Part shown: in pieces, positions 4,678 through 8,019 of the stretch
Position numbering within the stretch: the first letter of the stretch is position 1
Layout of the letters: every line of letters begins with the position of its first letter
DNA from: Solirubrobacterales bacterium
GTDB lineage: Bacteria; Actinomycetota; Thermoleophilia; Solirubrobacterales; Solirubrobacteraceae
Direction: 5' to 3'
Assembly (NCBI GenBank): GCA_025963955.1
Contig: JAOPZU010000390.1
Span: 1-8,019 of the forward strand
DNA: 8,019 bases
Made by a program: the position numbers and the translations under genes
Notes under the pieces: generated by a model
Database searches by the model: none
What the model saw: only the letters and a program-made list of their open reading frames with translations
Told to the model about the DNA's origin: nothing

Positions 4678-5772
4678 GTGCCCGATCCCGCCGCAAAGGT
4701 CGTCAGCCGGCTGATCGCGTCGGCCCCGCGGGAGCTGCTGGAGGCCCTGCTGGACACGGTCGCCGACGCGGTCTACCTCGTGGACCCGGACGGCCGCGTC
4801 GAGTTCCTCAACCCGGCGGCCCTGCGCGTCCTCGGGTACGACCACCCCTCGGAGCTGCTCGGGAAGATCAGCCACCCGACGATCCACTACAAGTATCCGG
4901 ACGGGTCGCACTTCCCCGCCGAGGACTGCCCGATGCTGCGCCCGCGCGTGACAGGCGAGACGGTCCGCATCGACGAGGACTGGTTCGTGCGACGGGACGG
5001 CACGATGGTGCCCGTCGCCTACTCCAGCGCGCCCCTCCCGATGCGCGGCGGCCGCGGTGCGGTGGTCGCCTTCCGCGACATCTCTGATCAGCTCGCGGCC
5101 GAGGCCCACCGGCGCCGCGAGGCCATCGACCGCACGCGCCTGCAGGCGCTGGAGGCCTCCCGCGCACGCATCGTCACCGCCGCGGACGCGGAGCGCACGC
5201 GCATCGGCCGCGACCTGCACGACGGCGCGCAGCAACGCCTGGTCCACCTGCTGATGACGCTGCAGCGGGCGGGGGCGCTCCTGGAGCGGGACCCGGCCGC
5301 GGCCGGCACGACGATCGAGGAGGCAGCCCGCGACGCGCGCGCGGCGATCGGCGAGCTGCGGGACCTCGTCGCCGGCATCCACCCCGCGATCCTCACGAAC
5401 CGCGGCCTGCAGGCGGCGGTCGCCGCCCTCACCGTCCGCGCACCCGTTCCCGTGGAGATCGACGTCCCGCCGAGCCGCTGGCCCGCCCCGCTGGAGGCCA
5501 CGGCCTACTTCGTCGTCGCCGAGGCGCTGACGAACATCGCCAAGCACGCGCCGGGCGCCACCCACGCGCGCGTCTGCGTCGGCGAGCACCGCGGCGACCT
5601 CGTGGTCCAGGTGATCGACGACGGCCCGGGTGGCGCCGCGCCCGACCGCGGCAGCGGCCTGCGCGGCCTCGAGGACCGGGTCGCGGTCGCGGACGGGCAG
5701 CTCGCGGTCCTCAGCCCGCCGGGGCAGGGCACGACGATCCGCGCGCGACTGCCGCTCACGGCACGGGAGTGA
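4678..5772 (+). CDS. Soluble PAS-domain sensor histidine kinase (HisKA_3, NarL-type partner family)
   Basis: The 364-residue protein has a PAS domain at about 15-138 (VYLVDPDGRVEFLNPAAL, FVRRDGTMVPV, GAVVAFRDISD) and a coiled-coil linker at about 139-170. A HisKA_3 dimerisation/phosphoacceptor helix carries GRDLHDGAQQRL with His181. The HATPase domain has an N-box EALTNIAKHA (Asn286), a G1 box DDGPGG (314-319) and a G2 segment GSGLRGLEDRV, ending in GTTIRARLPL. All residues needed for autophosphorylation appear present. No membrane span is seen, so it should sense a cytoplasmic signal through PAS. HPK7-type kinases normally phosphorylate LuxR/NarL-type regulators, but none is encoded in the window, so it is an orphan here. 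The GTG start lies one base after the stop of the upstream gene (TAG-g-GTG), suggesting translational coupling. Its last 17 bases overlap the convergent acyltransferase. Confidence 0.92.
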   Translation: MPDPAAKVVSRLIASAPRELLEALLDTVADAVYLVDPDGRVEFLNPAALRVLGYDHPSELLGKISHPTIHYKYPDGSHFPAEDCPMLRPRVTGETVRIDEDWFVRRDGTMVPVAYSSAPLPMRGGRGAVVAFRDISDQLAAEAHRRREAIDRTRLQALEASRARIVTAADAERTRIGRDLHDGAQQRLVHLLMTLQRAGALLERDPAAAGTTIEEAARDARAAIGELRDLVAGIHPAILTNRGLQAAVAALTVRAPVPVEIDVPPSRWPAPLEATAYFVVAEALTNIAKHAPGATHARVCVGEHRGDLVVQVIDDGPGGAAPDRGSGLRGLEDRVAVADGQLAVLSPPGQGTTIRARLPLTARE

Positions 5773-6493
5773 CGCGAGCGGCGAGCGCCGCCGCGATGCG
5801 CTCGCGGCAGGCGTCCCGCAGCGCCTCCACCGAGCCGTAGTCCGCCGGGTCCATCGGCTCCATGATCTGCACCCAGCCGTCGACGTGCTCCTGCAGGATC
5901 ACGCCGTGCTTCGGCAACGCGCTGCCGGTGCCGTGGACCGCGATCGGGACGAGCGGCACGCCGTGCTGCACCGCGAGCTCGAACGCCCCGTCCTTGAAGG
6001 GCCGCAGCTCGCCGTCCTTGCTCCGCGTCCCCTCCGGGAAGAACAGCACGGGCGAGCCCTTGCGCAGCAGCGCCGAGCACTGCTCGAGCATCTTCATCAC
6101 CGAGACGCGGTCGCCGCGCACGAGCGACACGTAGCCGTTCAGGTGCATGTTCCAGCCGATGAACGGCAGCTTGAAGTTCTCGGCCTTGGAGACCCACTTG
6201 AAGGGCCGGAAGAGCTGGAAGAGGACGAGGATGTCGATCAGCGAGGCGTGGTTGGCGGCCAGCACGGCCGGACCCCGCCACTTCAGGTGCTCGCGCCCGG
6301 TCACGCGGACCTTCCACAGCGGGTTGATGACGATGAAGAAGACCGCCCACGCGCACGAGTACTGGTGCAGGACCACCTTGCGCCGATCGAAGGGGAGCGT
6401 CACGAGCCAGATGAGCAGCGCCCCCGCGAAGAAGAACGGGCAGGTCACGGCGATCAGCGCCCAGTACGCGTAGGACAGGAGCCGCAGCAGCAT
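5756..6493 (-). CDS. plsC: 1-acyl-sn-glycerol-3-phosphate acyltransferase, PlsC family
   Basis: The 245-residue length is usual for PlsC. Two hydrophobic segments (about 9-33 and 45-59) would anchor it to the inner face of the membrane. Acyltransferase motifs are in order: NHASLID at 81-87 giving the catalytic H82-x4-D87 pair, GWNMHLNGYVSLVRGD at 113-128 (motif II region), FFPEGTRSKDG at 151-161 (motif III, glycerol-phosphate binding) and VPLVPIAVHGT at 179-189 (motif IV). The reaction expected is transfer of an acyl chain to lysophosphatidic acid, making phosphatidic acid for membrane lipids. Actinobacteria usually have several paralogues, so the substrate may differ and the symbol denotes the family. 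It lies 12 bases after the GGDEF-EAL gene on the same strand, probably co-transcribed. A possible own -10 overlaps the upstream stop codon. The 3' end overlaps the kinase gene by 17 bp. Confidence 0.9.
   Translation of the reverse strand: MLLRLLSYAYWALIAVTCPFFFAGALLIWLVTLPFDRRKVVLHQYSCAWAVFFIVINPLWKVRVTGREHLKWRGPAVLAANHASLIDILVLFQLFRPFKWVSKAENFKLPFIGWNMHLNGYVSLVRGDRVSVMKMLEQCSALLRKGSPVLFFPEGTRSKDGELRPFKDGAFELAVQHGVPLVPIAVHGTGSALPKHGVILQEHVDGWVQIMEPMDPADYGSVEALRDACRERIAAALAARVTPVP
5773..5806. terminator. Inverted repeat directly after the kinase stop codon (weak terminator candidate)
   Basis: CGCGAGCG at 5773-5780 pairs perfectly with CGCTCGCG at 5799-5806 across an 18-base loop that itself can form a small CGGC/GCCG stem. 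It begins one base after the kinase TGA (5770-5772). There is no T-tract, so a classical intrinsic terminator is not supported, and the sequence also encodes the C-terminus of the acyltransferase. GC-rich inverted repeats occur by chance in such DNA. Confidence 0.25.
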
Positions 6494-6502
6494 GCGGCAA
6501 GG

Positions 6503-6508
6503 ACCCTA
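6503..6508 (-). promoter_or_regulatory. TAGGGT hexamer overlapping the GGDEF-EAL stop codon, possible plsC -10
   Basis: The TAG stop of the upstream gene (6508-6506) is the first half of TAGGGT, the same hexamer as the predicted amidase -10. It ends 9 bases before the plsC ATG, which would leave a leader of only about 2-3 bases. No good -35 is found 17 bases upstream (TGCTGC). It may instead be a stop codon followed by chance bases in a simple two-gene operon. Confidence 0.25.
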
Positions 6509-8019
6509 TGCGCTGGCGAGGAGCGGCAGCACGCCGCCCAGGAGCAGCTCGACGTCCTCGGCCGGCAGCGGGCGCGCGTAGAAGAACCCCTGCGCCAGGC
6601 GGCAGCCGAGCGCGCGCAGCGTCTCCGCCTGCTGCGCGGTCTCGACCCCCTCGGCGACGACCTCCACGTGGAGGCTGCGGGCCATGTTCACGATCGCCGC
6701 GACGATGGTCTCGTCGTCGCTCTGGGGCCGCAGGTCGGCGACGAAGGACCGGTCGATCTTCAGGACGTCGATCGGGAACCGCTGCACGTAGGCCAGGGAC
6801 GAGTAGCCCGTCCCGAAGTCGTCGAGGACCAGGCCGACCCCCAGCGCCTTGAGCGCCTCCAGGTTCGGCTCGACCTGCTTCATCAGCGTGGACTCGGTGA
6901 TCTCCAGGTGCAGCGACGCGGGGGCCAGGCCGGTCTCGCGCAGCACCCGGTCGACCAGCAGGCTGAGGTCCGCCTCGGCCACCTGCCGCGGGGCGAGGTT
7001 GACCGCGACGATCGGGGCGCGCCCGGGGCCGGCGAGCTGCTGCCAGCGCGCGCCCTGGCGGCAGGCCTCCTGGAGCACCCACTCGCCGAGCGGGACGATG
7101 AGCCCCGTCTCCTCGGCCACGGGGATGAACTCGGCCGGCGCCAGCCGCCCCCGTGTCGGGTGCTCCCAGCGGACGAGCGCCTCGACGCCGCGCACCGCGC
7201 CGGATCCGAGTTCCACGATCGGCTGGTAGACGAGCCGCAGCTGACCCTCGTCCACCGCCCGCGCGAGGTCGGCCTCGAGCTGCAGTCGCGTGCTGGCGTT
7301 CTCGCGCATGCGCTCGTCGAACTCCTCCACCCGCCCGCGCCCGCGATCCTTCGCGCGGTACATCGCGGCGTCGGCCTCGCGCACGAGGTCCTCCGCGGCG
7401 TCGCCCGTGCCGTCGCCCGGCCGCGAGGTGGCGACGCCGAGGCTCGCGCGGACGACCAGGTCCCCGTAGCCGTCCAGGACGAACGGCGCGCGCAGCGCGT
7501 CGGCGACCCGATCGGCGATGCCGCGCGCCTCCTCTGCGTCCGCGACGTCGCTGCAGATCATCACGAACTCGTCGCCGCCGAACCGGGCGACCGTGTCCCC
7601 CGCGCGCATCTGGCCGTCCAGGCGCCGCGCGAACTGGCACAGCAGCTGGTCGCCGACCCCGTGCCCGAGCGAGTCGTTGACGAGCTTGAAGTGGTCGATG
7701 TCGAGGAAGACGACGGCCAGCCGCGAGCCACGCCGCGCGCCCGCCGCCATCGACAGGCGCAACCGGTCCAGGAAGAGCGCGCGGTTGGGCAGGCCGGTGA
7801 GCGCGTCGTGGAGCGCCTGATGGCGGATGCCCTCCTCGGCCCGGTGGCGGTCGATCGCGTCGGCCAGGACGTTCGCGACGGACGCGAGGAAGTCGAGCTC
7901 CTCCGCGGTGAAGGCCCGCGGCGCCCGGCTCTGGCAGGACAGCAGGCCGAAGGCCTGCCCGCGCGTGCGGACCGGTACCGCCACGGCCCCGCCGGCGCGG
8001 CCGAGCCCGAGCAGGTCCG
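6506..8019 (-). CDS. GAF-GGDEF-EAL cyclic-di-GMP signalling protein (N-terminus beyond the right edge)
   Basis: The minus-strand frame is open from the right edge to the TAG at 6506: 503 residues without the true start. The first visible residues (LLGLGRAGGAVAVPV, then GLLSCQS, FTAEELDFLASVANVLADAI) are the C-terminal half of a GAF sensory domain, so the GTG at 7984 is internal. Next comes a GGDEF domain: DALTGLPNR, DIDHFKLVND and RFGGDEF (motif at 7565-7579), with an RAGD inhibitory-site motif (RxxD) five residues before GGDEF. The EAL domain follows: VEALVRWEHP (EAL at 7175-7183), VNLAPRQ, LEITEST, DDFGTGYSS, LKIDRSF, VAEGVET and QGFFYARPLP. The metal and catalytic residues of a phosphodiesterase are all retained. 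Both synthesis (two GTP to c-di-GMP) and hydrolysis (to pGpG) look possible, with GAF selecting the balance. It precedes plsC by 12 bases on the same strand. Confidence 0.94.
   Translation of the reverse strand, partial: DLLGLGRAGGAVAVPVRTRGQAFGLLSCQSRAPRAFTAEELDFLASVANVLADAIDRHRAEEGIRHQALHDALTGLPNRALFLDRLRLSMAAGARRGSRLAVVFLDIDHFKLVNDSLGHGVGDQLLCQFARRLDGQMRAGDTVARFGGDEFVMICSDVADAEEARGIADRVADALRAPFVLDGYGDLVVRASLGVATSRPGDGTGDAAEDLVREADAAMYRAKDRGRGRVEEFDERMRENASTRLQLEADLARAVDEGQLRLVYQPIVELGSGAVRGVEALVRWEHPTRGRLAPAEFIPVAEETGLIVPLGEWVLQEACRQGARWQQLAGPGRAPIVAVNLAPRQVAEADLSLLVDRVLRETGLAPASLHLEITESTLMKQVEPNLEALKALGVGLVLDDFGTGYSSLAYVQRFPIDVLKIDRSFVADLRPQSDDETIVAAIVNMARSLHVEVVAEGVETAQQAETLRALGCRLAQGFFYARPLPAEDVELLLGGVLPLLASA

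Noticed and set aside
4674..4679. TAGGGT as a promoter for the histidine kinase
   Set aside because: The hexamer overlaps the GTG start codon (4678-4680), so transcription would begin inside the gene. Stop-start coupling within the operon explains the arrangement better.
5505..7640. 711-codon open frame on the minus strand across plsC and the GGDEF-EAL gene
   Set aside because: It is the alternate frame of two genes with complete catalytic motifs. The product is Arg/Gly/Ala-rich and motif-free, so it is a shadow of coding bias.
7982..7984. GTG as the start codon of the GGDEF-EAL protein
   Set aside because: The frame remains open upstream to the edge and encodes residues continuing a GAF domain (LLGLGRAGGA before AVPV), so the true start lies outside the window.

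Overview
This window is very GC-rich DNA with strong G/C third-position bias and frequent GTG/TTG starts. Its gene families (a CrtI/PYROXD2-like flavoprotein, an AUR1-like PAP2 protein, DUF445, an Abi-alpha-like protein, an HPK7-type histidine kinase, and GAF-GGDEF-EAL) suggest a high-GC actinobacterium. A Thermoleophilia/Solirubrobacterales-type organism would fit, but this is inferred from overall character and not proven. I see no RNA genes, CRISPR array, insertion sequence or phage genes.

Layout, left to right. (1) 1-661, minus strand: the N-terminal 220 codons of an FAD-dependent oxidoreductase that runs off the left edge. (2) 716-1687, plus: a multi-pass PAP2_3 (AUR1-like) membrane protein, divergent from (1) across 54 bp. 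(3) 1668-2384, minus: a secreted zinc amidase of the Amidase_2/PGRP fold, overlapping the end of (2) tail to tail. (4) 2489-5772, plus: a tight three-gene operon of DUF445 membrane protein, DUF4393/Abi-alpha-like protein and soluble PAS histidine kinase, with gaps of 7 and 1 bases. (5) 5756-8019, minus: a GAF-GGDEF-EAL cyclic-di-GMP protein (5' end off the right edge) followed 12 bases later by a PlsC-type acyltransferase, whose end overlaps the kinase tail to tail. Coding is almost continuous; the largest gene-free gap is 104 bp (2385-2488).

Much of the content concerns the cell envelope: lipid head-group or phosphate chemistry (PAP2_3), phospholipid acylation (PlsC), peptidoglycan cleavage (amidase) and a membrane-anchored DUF445 protein. 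Two signalling proteins sit beside these genes, each in the same operon as a membrane-related partner. A joint function is inferred only from adjacency.

The clearest regulatory signal is that all four divergently transcribed starts (661 minus, 716 plus, 2384 minus, 2489 plus) have a TANNNT -10-like hexamer ending 6-8 bases before the start codon and no Shine-Dalgarno sequence. This predicts leaderless mRNAs. The internal operon gene at 3762 has an AGGAGG instead. The two divergent intergenic regions also carry a heptamer direct repeat and a perfect 7+7 inverted repeat, both plausible operators.
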